Source of the DNA: Vandiemenella viatica
Taxonomy: Eukaryota > Arthropoda > Insecta > Orthoptera > Morabidae
Length of the DNA: 64,000 bases
Direction of reading: 5' to 3'
NCBI GenBank assembly: GCA_031002005.1
Contig: JARYHS010013631.1
Coordinates: 68,879,832 to 68,943,831 of the forward strand
Below the pieces are notes generated by a model, which was not told where the DNA came from, did not search any database, and saw nothing but the letters and a program-made list of their open reading frames with translations. The translations under genes and the position numbers were made by a program. Below are positions 11,387-22,170 of this stretch, piece by piece. Each line of letters begins with the position of its first letter. Position 1 is the stretch's first letter.

Positions 11387-12740
11387 TTTTTATTTCACCT
11401 ATCAAAAACTGCACAAAGCAGGCTATTAATACTGTAATATGTAACCGTAATTTTTTTTTAAATAATTAACATGACACACGTTTGTCCGTTAGCTTAAGAT
11501 TGTCGTTCACCTTTCTATACGTTCAGGAAGTTGACCTACCAGGGTAAATTGCATTTCCAGTATATACTGCCTCCAACAGTGGCAACTCTAAGGTGACCTG
11601 CTCACTGAACGAGGCTGCCGACTAGACCCTTATCTCTGTTCACCTCGTGGTACGATAGCGAGGCTCTTCACATTATATCAGGCCTGTGGCCTTGCACAAT
11701 ACAAGACAAAGTAATTAGAGATGTTCTTGAGCGGCTTACCTTCATCCGGAGTCAACACCTTCGAGGCTGTAACACCGGATCGCGACAGGAAATACGGCCT
11801 TAAGAGATTGTGGCCCTCGTAAACTTCTTAAAGTACTAGTTTAAACAGTCGCTTCTCATTGTAAATGCCTATTCAGATACACCAATATTTTTCTGCTGCT
11901 ATCTGCCTGAGGATTTAAGATTCATTTATTGATGGCTGTTAGCCCTCCTCCTTCCTCCCCCTCCTCCCCTCTAAGGAGCGTACACAGAAAACTGTCTCCA
12001 TTGGATTTGTCAGTAAATCCACTACAGGCTATGCCCTCGATAATTTGCTTCACTTTCTGTACTTGTTGCTTTTAATTCTCCAGGTCTTCAAATTGCGAAT
12101 CACCATTCCGTATTCCAGTTCTTGCGACTCTACTAAACAATTCGTGGTCTAACATCACCGCTAAATACAATTGCTATTAAATAATACTCGTAACCTTAAA
12201 ACTGTATATTTCTTAGCATGCTGTAACAGTGTTCTCTGAACAGAGTAGAAGAAAACATCTAACATCGAACGAATATAAGCAAAATCAAGTAACGTCTGTT
12301 TAAACAAAAAGCATACTTTTTCAGTGTTCTGGCAATTAATTTCTTCGCGGATACTATTAAATAACGAGCATATCGTCGAGTAATATTTCTCGCAGTTGTT
12401 AGTTTGCCAACGAAGGAGTGTAGCGTAAGTATTATCGTTACGGACATGGCTACACAATGACCAACCTTAATATTTTATTATAGATACTGCTTTTAAAATC
12501 CTGTTGTATAGCATGCTTCTCGCATTTCTTTTTGATGTTGTACTGGTTAGATGATGATGGGATTAGTCTCATTTGGAACATCACCGGACTATTAAAAAAA
12601 ATTGTTATAATCATTGTCATGTCGCACAACTTTGCCAGTAATAAGAGATTGCTACATTTTTCTTCCCACTGTTGCATCCATAGTGGAAAAATAATCTTCC
12701 CCAGCACTGATTCCTTCGTAGATCCCATTATAAAGAGTAC
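11387..12740. other. No recognised feature
   Basis: This is moderately AT-rich DNA with a CT-rich stretch near 11945-11975. Overlapping open frames of up to 98 codons on both strands near 12161-12756 show no motifs and are probably chance. Confidence 0.5.
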
Positions 12741-13036
12741 AAGGGGAGCTCCCTAAACTAGGTAGCTCCATTTGTGCCTCCTGTGAAACCTCCCACCCTA
12801 CACCCCCCACGTTACTGTTTTCTTTTGTCAGACTATCGTAAATTACATACGGAGATAATTAAGATCTAAAATACATATCTATATGCTGTTGTGTGTTGTG
12901 TACCTTAATTTAACTGTGACACATAATGACTGAAAAGCTACGCAGGTTGGCTCGGAACCTCTCCCCCCCCCCCCAACGTTGTTGGCTTTCTACAAAACCC
13001 TCCGCCTTTTAGACCGATCCACGTATTTTATGGACT
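12741..13036. mobile_element. MITE with GTCCATAAA-type ends, copy 3
   Basis: The right end in reverse complement begins with AGTCCATAAAATACG. The left end is CCCTAAACTAGGTAGCTCCA, more diverged. GTAC flanks both sides (12737-12740 and 13037-13040). The interior shares the TCGTAAATTACATACGGAG segment and a poly(C) run (about 12963-12974) with copies 1 and 2. Confidence 0.55.
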
Positions 13037-13348
13037 GTACCATATCTACAGGAACGTGTCATAGCGCGCGGTGGAAGGAATGACATTCGGTGTAACTCTT
13101 GTGTCCGCGTCTACAACTTGTTTTGTTTTCTGTGTCCTGCTGTAAATTGTTGCATTCGTCTGGTCGTGACGGCGTCGCCTTCCATTGACTCTTCGCGGGC
13201 ACTCTTGCAGCAGTTGAGCCCGTTTTTCTGAAGAGACTGTTTCTCGTCCCACCTGCAACTAAGAGCATATCTTTCATATAAATTTTCTCTGGGCAGTTTG
13301 AAAAAAGGGTGAGGGGGGGGGCCACGGTGGTAAGAACTCAAACCGAAC

Positions 13349-13585
13349 GTGGTGGGTGAGCGGTCAACGCTTTGGCCTCGTATTCGGGAGGACGCCGGAT
13401 CGAATCCGCGTCCGGGTATCCAGATTTCGGTTTTCAATTGTTTCCCTCAATCACCCCAGGCGAATACTGGGATGCTTCATTCAAAAGGCCATGGCCGAAT
13501 TCCTTCCCGTTCCTTGCCCCCTCTCTCCTTTCCCGTCTTTAATGACCTCGATGTCGAGCCATAAGTAAAAAACAAAAAATAAAAA
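13349..13585 (+). mobile_element. SINE copy, near full length
   Basis: This is the most complete unexpanded copy. The head runs GTGGTGGGTGAGCGGT (box A region), then CTCGTATTCGGGAGGACG and box B GGATCGAATCCGCG. It is followed by the body (CCAGATTTCGGTTTTC, TCACCCCAGGCGAATACTGG, AAAAGGCCATGGCCGAATTC) and the tail TTTAATGACCTCGATGTCGA, ending in an A-rich run. It serves as the reference for the family in this window. It is non-coding and would be transcribed by RNA polymerase III if active. Confidence 0.85.
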
Positions 13586-14022
13586 TGCCCAAGTCAAGGA
13601 CACCAGAAGCACTTCGCCAGTTAGGAGTCCAGTTTCTTGTAACTGATGTTTCTTCGCTGCATCCTTATCTGAATTTGGTAACTCACCCCATCTGTTTGCT
13701 TTAATTTATTGTGCAACTCTCCTATAGAGAAAGAGTTGAGGGCGTGAGACGGTTACAAGGGAGGCATGTAACGAGTCTCCAACTTGGAGTCGGTGGTAAG
13801 CAAGCGGTCCTCGTAAGGTTGCTGCGCCCCGGACAGGTGGGTGCGTGGCACGTGTCCCACATTCCTGACACGTGCTGCTCTCGTGTCATTCGGGCGCCAG
13901 GCATTCCCGATCGGAGCGACACGAACGAGTTCTGATGAGGAATGGACCACAAACGTCCGGCCAAACTGGTAATACTATACCTTAAACCTAATAATAAGAC
14001 TGCTTGGAACGTAAGGTGTGCA
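13586..14022. other. GC-richer stretch, nothing recognised
   Basis: Several overlapping open frames on both strands (13711-14054) reflect raised GC content. None carries a motif I recognise. CACGTGTCCC and GACACGTGC lie close together near 13848-13875. Confidence 0.4.
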
Positions 14023-14160
14023 GTGAGCATTCGGGAAAATCGTCCAGCTTTCAATTATTCATGGTTTCCCGAAGTCACTTCATTAGATTGCTGGTACGCC
14101 TTTATCGACAGGTCTCTCAGAGTTTTAATGACCTCGCTGTTGACTAGATGTAAAATACTA
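14023..14160 (+). mobile_element. SINE copy, diverged
   Basis: AGCATTCGGGAAAATCGTCC, then a CATGGTTTCCCGAAGTCACTT stretch and TTTAATGACCTCGCTGTTGA match the family's head end, core and tail. The middle is altered. Confidence 0.6.
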
Positions 14161-14637
14161 ATTAACAATTTAGCCTCGTACTGCCTTGTACGATGGCTGC
14201 CATTTCTTTCTTGTGGGACAATGATTGCGGGTTCTACGTGGGCCGTAGTTGCCTGCGCGAATTCTCCAATGTTGCGTGAACGATTCAGCACGAAACTTTT
14301 AATTATCGCATGCAGATAGTCTCGGCAAGTATCTTACTAATGAATATCACTACCTTAAGTATCTTGGCATTATTTTATTTTACTCCAGTCTCTATGCTAG
14401 TTTGATCCTTTTCTTCGTATGCGTAGTTACTCATTTCAACATACACGCCTCACTCCGATGATCCAAAATCCATATCCTCCTCTATATCATAATACAACCA
14501 ACCATGCAAGACATGAAGGATTAGTTAACAACTCCTGCAGTTAATTACATATTTTATATCCGAAGCTCTCTCCGCACCCGACCGATCACTTCCAACTGGT
14601 GTCATCCGTCAGCTTCTAACAAACTTATTCGCAACAA

Positions 14638-17600
14638 ATGGAGAAATTTAAGATACTACAGTGGAACGCCAGATCAGCGATCTCAAATAAAGAAACCCTT
14701 CAACAAGAGTTAGTCTCTCAAAAAATATCAGTAGCTGCAATCAGCGAAACCTGGTTTCGCCAAGCAACTAAGTTTCGGGGATATTCAACTCTCCAAGAAG
14801 ATCGTATAGACGGCCACGGCGGTGTGGCACTACTGATTAAAACTACTCTAGATTTCCGAAAGATCGAACTAGACTTAACCAATATTCATCAGTTCCAAGC
14901 CGTCGCTGCCCAGATCGTATTGCCAGTTTACAATCTCACTGTTATTTCTATTTACCGTCCCCCACGCACGCAGGTAGATCTACAGGAATGGCACCACCTA
15001 CTCAGACAACTAGAGCCTCCCTATATCCTCTGCGGTGATTTCAACGCACACAGCACATCTTGGGGATGCGTATATGAAGACCTACCGGGCCAAGCAGTTA
15101 AAGAATTATTGGACGACCACGACCTGATAATACTCAATGACGGTTCACCCACTCTTATCCCAAGACCAGGACACCGACCATCAGCAGTGGACCTAACTTT
15201 AATCTCTCCATCCATCTCAAGTGACTTCCAATGGAGTATCGTACCGTACACGCTGGGATCGGATCATTTGGCCATTATAATTTCCTATCTAACCCCAATA
15301 AAACAGACTGTAAGCTTCCCGAAAAACAAATGGGACATACATAAAGCAGACTGGTGTCGATATTCCAAAATTGTAGACTCATTGCTCCACACTTGTGTAC
15401 AAGATGCCTCACCGGAGGAAAATTACAACTCTTTCATGTCCTTAATCAATCAAGCAGCAAACATATCGATCCCCCAAAACCGCTCGTATGTGAGGAAACC
15501 AGCTACACCTGCTCCATGGTGGTCCCCAGAAGCTTCAAAAATGATTGCCAGGAGACGTTTAGTATTTAAAAAATACAAACAACAATCCACATGGGAGACA
15601 TACACGGAATATAAGAAAATAGACGCGGAAGTTAAACGTTTCCTTAAGCAGCAGAAACGGAACAGCTGGAAAACCTACTGCTCGAAAATATCTAAGGACA
15701 CGCCAACAAAGGAAATATGGAACATGATCAGAAAAATGAAGAAGAAACCATCACCTACCTCAACAATCACCTGCGATGTCGAAGACCTTGCCGCAGTACT
15801 TGCCCCTCCATCGGTCACCTTACCTCCTTTCGAGAGTATGATCAACCCAGAGGAAAAAGACATCGATCATAACATATTCCGAAGACCCTTCTCACTGCAC
15901 GAATTAGACAGGGTATTAGCCTCATGCAGCGACACCGCCCCAGGATATGATAACATACATTACGCCATGTTGCGTCATTTGTCCCCAAGAGCAAGAATTT
16001 ACCTGCTACAGCTGATACAACAGCTGTGGTCAACAAACAAACTCCCAGATACATGGACTACTCAAGTAATCGTTCCAATTCTCAAGCCCGGAAAGGACCC
16101 CAAGGATCCATCTTCATACCGCCCAATCGTGTTGCTTTCATGCGTCTATAAAGTAGCAGAACGTCTCTGGAAACATCGCATTGAATGGTGGATGGAACGC
16201 AACAAACAATTTCCAGCATCACAATTTGGTTTTAGAAAAGCCCGTAGTACCATGGACAGCCTAGCCATACTCACGACAGATATCGAACGCGCAATAAATA
16301 ACCACGGATACTTACTGGGACTGTTTCTTGATATCTCGAGTGCTTATGACAACGTACATCTACCGATCCTCATGAGGAAATTACAAAAGGTGGGCCTCCC
16401 GAAACATCTATTGCAAGGTATATACTCTTCCCTGCATCAACGCACCATCTATATTCGTAAGAAGAACAACGCTCTATTTGGACCTTTCACAATAAATCGA
16501 GGCATACCGCAGGGTTCCATACTAAGCCCACTTTTGTATACTATATACACCAGTGATCTAGAGACATTGTTGGGGTTACATATCAAGATCCTTCAGTATG
16601 CTGACGACATCTGCATCTATGTCTACTCCATGTGTTTTTGGATGATACTCCGGAGGATCTCAGAAGCAGTAACAAAAGTCACCAAATGGCTTTTGCAGCA
16701 AGGCCTATCCCTATCTCCACAAAAGTCATCAGTAGTTGTGTTCACTCGTAAAAGATGCCCACTCTCGCTGGAACACATTCACTTGGGACAATACGATTTT
16801 CCTGTACGATCAACAGCAAAATTCCTTGGACTCATCTTGGATAGCAGACTTTCCTGGATCGCACATGTAAAGGATATAACAGCCAGAACGAGTAGCGCCT
16901 TAAATATACTTCGCGCAGCAGCTCACACATGGTGGGGCGCAGATCCTGCAACCTGCCTACTACTCTACAGGTCATTAATTAGATCACGAATAGACTATGG
17001 AAGCATCGTGTATGGCAATGCGCCGCAACAGCACATAAGGAAACTAGATCAACTACAGTATCGCGCTCTTCGCATCTGCATAGGAGCCATGAAAAGCTCC
17101 CCCACGAACGCGCTACTCATAGAAACCAGCGAGCTTCCACTCGAACTCCGCCGTCAATACCTCGCGGACAAATACTTACTCCAAAGGCTCTCCTTCACAC
17201 AACATCCCTTACTTCCTAAACTCCAACTCTTAATTAACAGCATGGGAACCTTCGGAGATAAACGCCCTCCACGATGCCCGCTCCTGGTGTACAGTTACTT
17301 CAACCTCAGACTCACAGAGCCGCTTATAACGAAGGAACCCGCCTTACCAGTCTTCTCTAAACCCTATGAATGCTCTGTTCCAACCCTGCAAACCTATATT
17401 CTACCACCCCAACTAAATCCGAAATCTGTCTCCCTCCTTTTATCGGCGATTTGGGGGGAATTCACCCACATCTACACGGATGGTTCGAAAACAGATCACA
17501 GTGTAGGATGCGCTTACTACTGCCCAGACAACAACTACGGAGCATCCTTTTTACTCCCACCGGAGACCTCAATCTACACTGCTGAAATATTAGCCATTAA

Positions 17601-18327
17601 GGAAGCCATCAATTATGGGATGGAACAAAATTTTGAGAAAATTCTGATCCTAACTGACTCCAGAAGTACACTACAGCGGCTCCAGAACCCACAGTGGAAC
17701 CTCAGCAGCAACAGCTACATTATGGACATCATCGAGTGCGCAGTATCAAACCAAGTTCCAGATATAAGATTCATGTGGGTGAAAGGACACTCGGGTCTCA
17801 TATACAATGAATTGGTAGACGCCCTCGCTAAAAGCGGAGCTACAGAAGGCACGCCTCTATTCTTGCCCCTACCTTACATAGACTTCCTCCCCAGAGTGAA
17901 ACAGAAGTTGAAACAAGACCTCCAAGAATTCTGGACATCAACATCGTATCACAAAGGTAAACACTATGCTACCATACAACCAACAATCCCAAAAAAGGCT
18001 TGGTTTCAAGACTTCAGAGCAAAAAGACAATATATAACATCTATAATACGAATGAGACAAGGACACGGTACTTACCCCAGCCACTTGTATAGAATAGGCG
18101 TGGTTGACACTCCACAATGCGACGCGGACGTGGAGGAAGAAGCAGACTTAAACCACATATTTTTTGCATGCAGCAAATACCACACCCACAGCCAAAAACT
18201 GTTAAACAGCTTGTTATCACTCCAGGTGCCTCTGCCCACATCGATAACCACTCTTCTAGCGTCGAGACACGCGAAGATATACATAAAACTTATAGACTTT
18301 CTGAGAGATGGGCAGATTAACATCTGA
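14638..18327 (+). CDS. LINE ORF2 polyprotein: endonuclease, reverse transcriptase, RNase H
   Basis: The 1229-residue protein nicks target DNA and copies the element RNA into the nick. An apurinic-type endonuclease fills residues 1-215, with QWNARS at 8, SETW (Glu37), GDFNAH (Asp134, Asn136) and GSDH (208-210). Reverse transcriptase spans about 400-720: APGYDN near 434, ILKPGKD near 481, FGFRKARST near 528, FLDISSAYD near 563, GIPQGS near 622 and the catalytic YADD at 654-657. RNase H follows with TDGSK (Asp948), AEIL (Glu983), TDSRS (Asp1007) and NELVDALAK (Asp1061). A Cys/His cluster lies at 1160-1185. All catalytic residues are present and the frame is unbroken. The ATG at 14638 directly precedes the conserved endonuclease start. 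The domain assignment is secure; activity is inferred. Confidence 0.95.
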   Translation: MEKFKILQWNARSAISNKETLQQELVSQKISVAAISETWFRQATKFRGYSTLQEDRIDGHGGVALLIKTTLDFRKIELDLTNIHQFQAVAAQIVLPVYNLTVISIYRPPRTQVDLQEWHHLLRQLEPPYILCGDFNAHSTSWGCVYEDLPGQAVKELLDDHDLIILNDGSPTLIPRPGHRPSAVDLTLISPSISSDFQWSIVPYTLGSDHLAIIISYLTPIKQTVSFPKNKWDIHKADWCRYSKIVDSLLHTCVQDASPEENYNSFMSLINQAANISIPQNRSYVRKPATPAPWWSPEASKMIARRRLVFKKYKQQSTWETYTEYKKIDAEVKRFLKQQKRNSWKTYCSKISKDTPTKEIWNMIRKMKKKPSPTSTITCDVEDLAAVLAPPSVTLPPFESMINPEEKDIDHNIFRRPFSLHELDRVLASCSDTAPGYDNIHYAMLRHLSPRARIYLLQLIQQLWSTNKLPDTWTTQVIVPILKPGKDPKDPSSYRPIVLLSCVYKVAERLWKHRIEWWMERNKQFPASQFGFRKARSTMDSLAILTTDIERAINNHGYLLGLFLDISSAYDNVHLPILMRKLQKVGLPKHLLQGIYSSLHQRTIYIRKKNNALFGPFTINRGIPQGSILSPLLYTIYTSDLETLLGLHIKILQYADDICIYVYSMCFWMILRRISEAVTKVTKWLLQQGLSLSPQKSSVVVFTRKRCPLSLEHIHLGQYDFPVRSTAKFLGLILDSRLSWIAHVKDITARTSSALNILRAAAHTWWGADPATCLLLYRSLIRSRIDYGSIVYGNAPQQHIRKLDQLQYRALRICIGAMKSSPTNALLIETSELPLELRRQYLADKYLLQRLSFTQHPLLPKLQLLINSMGTFGDKRPPRCPLLVYSYFNLRLTEPLITKEPALPVFSKPYECSVPTLQTYILPPQLNPKSVSLLLSAIWGEFTHIYTDGSKTDHSVGCAYYCPDNNYGASFLLPPETSIYTAEILAIKEAINYGMEQNFEKILILTDSRSTLQRLQNPQWNLSSNSYIMDIIECAVSNQVPDIRFMWVKGHSGLIYNELVDALAKSGATEGTPLFLPLPYIDFLPRVKQKLKQDLQEFWTSTSYHKGKHYATIQPTIPKKAWFQDFRAKRQYITSIIRMRQGHGTYPSHLYRIGVVDTPQCDADVEEEADLNHIFFACSKYHTHSQKLLNSLLSLQVPLPTSITTLLASRHAKIYIKLIDFLRDGQINI

Positions 18328-18343
18328 AGAAAACAATATAAGC

Positions 18344-18487
18344 AAATGGACGCATTATATATATATGTGTGCGTATAAGTGTGTGTGTATAAATATATAT
18401 ATTTTTGTATGTTCATGGGTGTATGTATATATGTGTGTATGTCTATGTATGTATGTGTGTAGGTACGTATATAGATGTACATATAAA
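18344..18487. repeat. TG/TA-rich simple sequence in LINE 3' untranslated region
   Basis: Alternating TATATG, GTGTGT and GTATGTA runs fill this part of the element's 3' end. The apparent Tyr/Thr-His open frames across it are artefacts of the repeat. Confidence 0.85.
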
Positions 18488-18723
18488 CTTGTCTGTAAAA
18501 TGTCAATTTGAATTATGTTAAACCTCAAATCTGAATCATGTAAAATCCCTCGTGTAAATCATGTAACATGTAAAATATCATATATATGTAAATTAAGTTA
18601 AGAGAAAACGTCAGAATAACTGTAACAGGAAAAATTTTGTATGTGGGCTGGTGAAATGGTCTTACGACCAAAAACCAATAAATATAATAAAAAAAAAAAA
18701 AAAAAAAAACATACACGCCTAGC

Positions 18724-18919
18724 CTGCTTGGTGAGCCGTAACGCTCGAGCTTGGTATTAGAAAGGACGTGGGTTCTAATCCCCGGCCATCCATCCAGATT
18801 TCAATTTTCCATGGCTTTCCGTAATCATTCATGGTTCCTTCCACAGGTCGTGGCTAAAACCTTCCCATTCCTTGCCTCGAATACTCTGCCGCCTCCAATG
18901 ACCTCGACGTAAAGTCCGA
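18724..18919 (+). mobile_element. SINE copy
   Basis: The head GCTTGGTGAGCCGTAACGCTC and box B GGGTTCTAATCCCCG lead into the family body (CCAGATTTCAATTTTCCATGG, GTAATCATTCATGGTTCCTTC) and tail CCTCCAATGACCTCGACGT. It starts only three bases after the LINE target duplication, so the LINE landed at its 5' edge. Confidence 0.8.
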
Positions 18920-19443
18920 TTTTTTTTTTTTTTTTTAAATAATAAAAATTGACATACCCATTGCATCTTACATCCTAGAATCATATATTAGAAACTGTTT
19001 TGCTGAACAATTCTTCTGACTTTCCCATACCCTCCATGGTTCCTTGTTATTACAGGATGTTGACGAAAGGGGTAAATAGCTCCATATTTTTCGTGCTGGA
19101 AGGATATTGTTAACCTGCACTGGGGCAAGAGCTCTTCAGTTAATATCCAGTTGAGGTAATTCAAAGAGAACTGCCTACAGTCCTAAGTGAAATAGACTGC
19201 CTGATGGCTAATTGTATGTCAGTTGCGGCACCCACAATTTTTGAACTACAAACCACTACACAAGAAAACTAAAAATTATACCTTTTTAAGGTTCCTTCAA
19301 TCAAGAGATTTACAACCGCTAATCTCTTTTCGATTTTCCATATTCTTTCTGCACTTGTCAAATGTCCATGCTGTGTATTCATAATCTTATTATTCTATGT
19401 TGTTCGGCCATTTCGTAACTTGTCCACTGTAGTTGGTCTAAAC
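18920..19443. other. No recognised feature
   Basis: AT-rich DNA follows a poly(T) run. No motif or terminal repeat is seen until the hAT MITE at 19444. Confidence 0.5.
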
Positions 19444-20075
19444 CGGGGGTCCCCAAACTTTTTACCCCGTCGACCCCTTCATACTATATTTGCCTTCTTA
19501 TCGACCCCCACAAGTATTTAATAAAAAGATTAAATCATTTTTGGCATTTCTGGTGTTAAGCAATAACAACTCAAAGAAATAATTTATAAAATCCACACAC
19601 TAAAATTAACAGAAAAACGAGATACTTTCTACTATTATTATAATCTCAAAAAATAGGAACAAAACTATGGATAGATGGATTAAATTTCTAATAAAGACCT
19701 GCCAAAAAGAGCAGATGGTTGTTGTACTGTTTTAACTTGTAGCGATGGATCCACCTTTCTAAAGAAGTCTTCAATTCTCAATACTGCAACTATCACCTCT
19801 TGACAACCACCTTACCTCAGTGAGCAAAAGTAATTGGTTGAAAGTTTCATCATTTACTTCACATGACTTTACAAACGGACGAGAATTGAGAGGATGAGCT
19901 TTACTTTTATTTATTGACCTGACTATTAGTAGAACATTCCTATTTTTTTCCTGTACAGTTTAATTGATCCTCTTTAGTATTAATCGATCCCCTTTCGACC
20001 CCTCTGCATTAATCGACCCCGGGAGATCTCTTATCGACCCCAAGGGGTCGGTATCGACCACTTTGGAGACCCCTG
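19444..20075. mobile_element. hAT-type non-autonomous element
   Basis: The ends are inverted: left CGGGGGTCCCCAAACTTTTT, right in reverse complement CAGGGGTCTCCAAAGTGG. They are flanked by 8-bp repeats GTCTAAAC (19436-19443) and GTATAAAC (20076-20083), one mismatch. CAGGGGTCTCCAAAC ends are typical of hAT elements. Sub-terminal GTCGACCCC/ATCGACCCC motifs repeat near both ends. No transposase is visible. Confidence 0.8.
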
Positions 20076-20746
20076 GTATAAACGAACTCGTCTGAGATTT
20101 ATTCTCAATATCCTGGATTCAATTAATATTCCTTTCAATCATCACCCATGCTTCGAAACCATGCATCAATAAATGCCAAAATATTAGCTAATTAACTCCT
20201 AAAAGATTTTTGTAATGACTTGGTTAGATACAGTATACTGACTATGCAAAGGAAAATGCTTGTTTTTCACTTGATACATCTTCCCAGTTTAGTATTATGT
20301 CACCACATATTATCCCAGACTAGAGGGTTATCTCCTTGCTGCCAGCATTTTTTATAAGCCAGCGACACCCCTGGGCTGACAGACGCTGGCACCCAGCCAG
20401 CATATGTGGCGCTCCCCATCTCTCACAGTTATGAGCTTCCACCGCTGATAGTCAGCTCTGCTACTTGCTGTCTGACAAAGTGGCTGAATACGCCCAGCAG
20501 TCCGTTAACAGCGGAGTCGAGTTTCCCTTGACAACCAAGGGTCGGTCCAGCCAGAACACGGGACGGGAAGATGGTTTGCTGCGCCAGCACTTCCACTCAG
20601 TGCCTCCATCCGATTTTTTTTTTTAAAATCAACCTATGAAAGAAATACTTTCTGTAGCCTGGATACGAGGTGCCTTTATAAGGTAGTTAATATGTTAACA
20701 GATCCTATCACATTGGACGAGCGTTTCAGAAAAGCACCATGCAATA
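20076..20746. other. No recognised feature; GC-richer patch at 20340-20610
   Basis: The GC-richer patch ends in a short poly(T) and has no open frame with a motif. It could be an unrecognised repeat. Confidence 0.4.
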
Positions 20747-21375
20747 GTTTCTTATTTTTGGCTTTACGGCTTTGTCTTTTCGACGTGGAGGTCATTAGAG
20801 ATGGAAAGGAACGGGAAGGAATTCAGCTATGGCTTTTTGAAGGAAGCATCCCGGTATTCGCCTGGAGTGATTTCGGGGAGTGATTTCGGGGAGTGATTTC
20901 GGGGAGTGATTTCGGGGAGTGATTTCGGGGAGTGATTTCGGGGAGTGATTTCGGGGAGTGATTTCGGGGAGTGATTTCGGGGAGTGATTTCGGGGAGTGA
21001 TTTCGGGGAGTGATTTCGGGGAGTGATTTCGGGGAGTGATTTCGGGGAGTGATTTCGGGGAGTGATTTCGGGGAGTGATTTCGGGGAGTGATTTCGGGGA
21101 GTGATTTCGGGGAGTGATTTCGGGGAGTGATTTCGGGGAGTGATTTCGGGGAGTGATTTCGGGGAGTGATTTCGGGGAGTGATTTCGGGGAGTGATTTCG
21201 GGGAGTGATTTCGGGGAGTGATTTCGGGGAGTGATTTCGGGGAGTGATTTCGGGGAGTGATTTCGGGGAGTGATTTCGGGGAGTGATTTCGGGGAGTGAT
21301 TTCGGGGAGCCCCAAATCTGTATCCTCGGACGAGCATTCGACCTGGCGCGGCGTCCTCCCGAATCCATGCAAGAC
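20747..21375 (-). mobile_element. SINE copy with internally expanded 13-bp repeat
   Basis: On the minus strand the copy starts with the family head remnant (GGATTCGGGAGGACGCCG, TCGAATGCTCGTCCGAGG) and CAGATTTGGG. It is then interrupted by a 445-bp tandem array, resumes at TCCAGGCGAATACCGGGATG, and ends with the usual tail (CTCTAATGACCTCCACGTCG) and an A-rich run at 20747. Both SINE flanks are in the expected order, so the array arose within this copy. Confidence 0.85.
20865..21309. repeat. 13-bp tandem repeat, about 34 copies
   Basis: The unit GAGTGATTTCGGG is repeated almost without variation. In reverse complement it reads CCCGAAATCACTC, exactly the core segment of the SINE that contains it. 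Because 13 is not a multiple of 3, all three minus-strand frames read the same 13-residue cycle (PEITPRNHSPKSL) and stay open. These are not genes. Confidence 0.97.
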
Positions 21376-22055
21376 AGTAGAGGGGTCTATGAGTGAGAGT
21401 TGAAATATATGCCGTACGTGTTATCGTGAGTACGGTTTTTATGATGCTTTGGACTATCTGGACGAATGATCCAACTTCTCGCCAAGTTTCAGACATATGG
21501 CGACTTTGATAGATTGTCCTTAATGACATAGACTTCGACAAAACTTAAATTCTAGGACGACTAAAATTAATAGACCAGTGCACGTCTAATATTGTTTTGT
21601 AAAATTAAAAAAAGTCAAAGGACTGGTTAAGAATTGAACCGTTACTTCCAAAAAAATATTACTTTTAACTTCCAGGACAAAAAGATGTATTTAAACGGAT
21701 TTCTGAAATACCACCCCTCTTTTAAAGTGCTGGTATTAAATATGCTCATATAATATTAAAGTAGCTCAGGGTTTTCTGAAATGGTTTAATATAAGACTAT
21801 CTCTAATAACAAAAATAAACTGCAGTGTGCGTGCGCTAGGTTGGATTGATCCTAGCTGAAGAATCGAATCAAGCTGGTAAAACCAAAGAAAATAACCAGG
21901 TTAAAGGAATCTGTTGTGCAAGTTTTTTTAACAATTTAAACCTGAATCTTCTAAAACTATTGCGGAATATAAAGATAGAAGTTAGCTTGAAGGTCCCTAG
22001 ATTTCTGGTATGTGGCGGAATCTTTAATTTCCTTTCAACTGTATTATTTGTACGT
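21376..22055. other. No recognised feature
   Basis: AT-rich DNA with no terminal repeats or protein motifs. Confidence 0.5.
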
Positions 22056-22170
22056 GATTCGGATTCAGTGTCAAAACGTAAGCCTTCGAAGAAAGGAAGT
22101 AGCTGTCCTAGCTTAGAACTTTGCTTTTCGGGAGATCAACCAATCTTTGGGTTGTGGACAGTTTCGTCAA
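22056..22170 (+). repeat. Uncharacterised dispersed repeat, copy 2
   Basis: It shares block order with 1836-1965: a TTCGGATT start, a GAAAGGAAGTAGCTGTCCT block, a GGGAGATCAACCAA block and a GGGTTGTGGACAG block. Divergence is high and the ends are undefined. Confidence 0.4.

Larger units (their letters stand above)
14451..18709 (+). mobile_element. Complete non-LTR retrotransposon with target duplication
   Basis: The element lies between copies of ACATACACGCCT. The left copy ends at 14450; the right copy ends at 18720 and follows the poly(A) tail. With flanking A's the match is 11-13 bp. It comprises a 187-bp leader, one intact 1229-codon frame, a 3' untranslated region with a TG/TA-rich segment, an AATAAA at 18677-18682 and a 21-base A tail. 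No gag-like ORF1 precedes the frame. The leader has only a 30-codon open tail (14452-14544) that could be the end of a truncated ORF1. Intact coding and exact flanks indicate a young insertion. The RNase H domain points to the I-group of LINEs; I cannot fix the clade. Confidence 0.92.

Noticed and set aside
12161..12756. Overlapping open frames on both strands
   Set aside because: Short, no motif, and similar lengths on both strands suggest chance.
13356..13568. Box A/B elements taken as a real tRNA gene
   Set aside because: No acceptor, anticodon and T arms can be folded together, and the head continues into a SINE body and A-rich tail seen in many copies.
18072..18511. Tyr/Thr/His-rich frames over the LINE 3' untranslated region
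   Set aside because: They lie in TG/TA simple sequence or antisense to the LINE frame.
20795..21541. Repetitive proline/serine-rich proteins in three minus-strand frames
   Set aside because: They are products of the 13-bp tandem repeat, open in all frames because of unit length.
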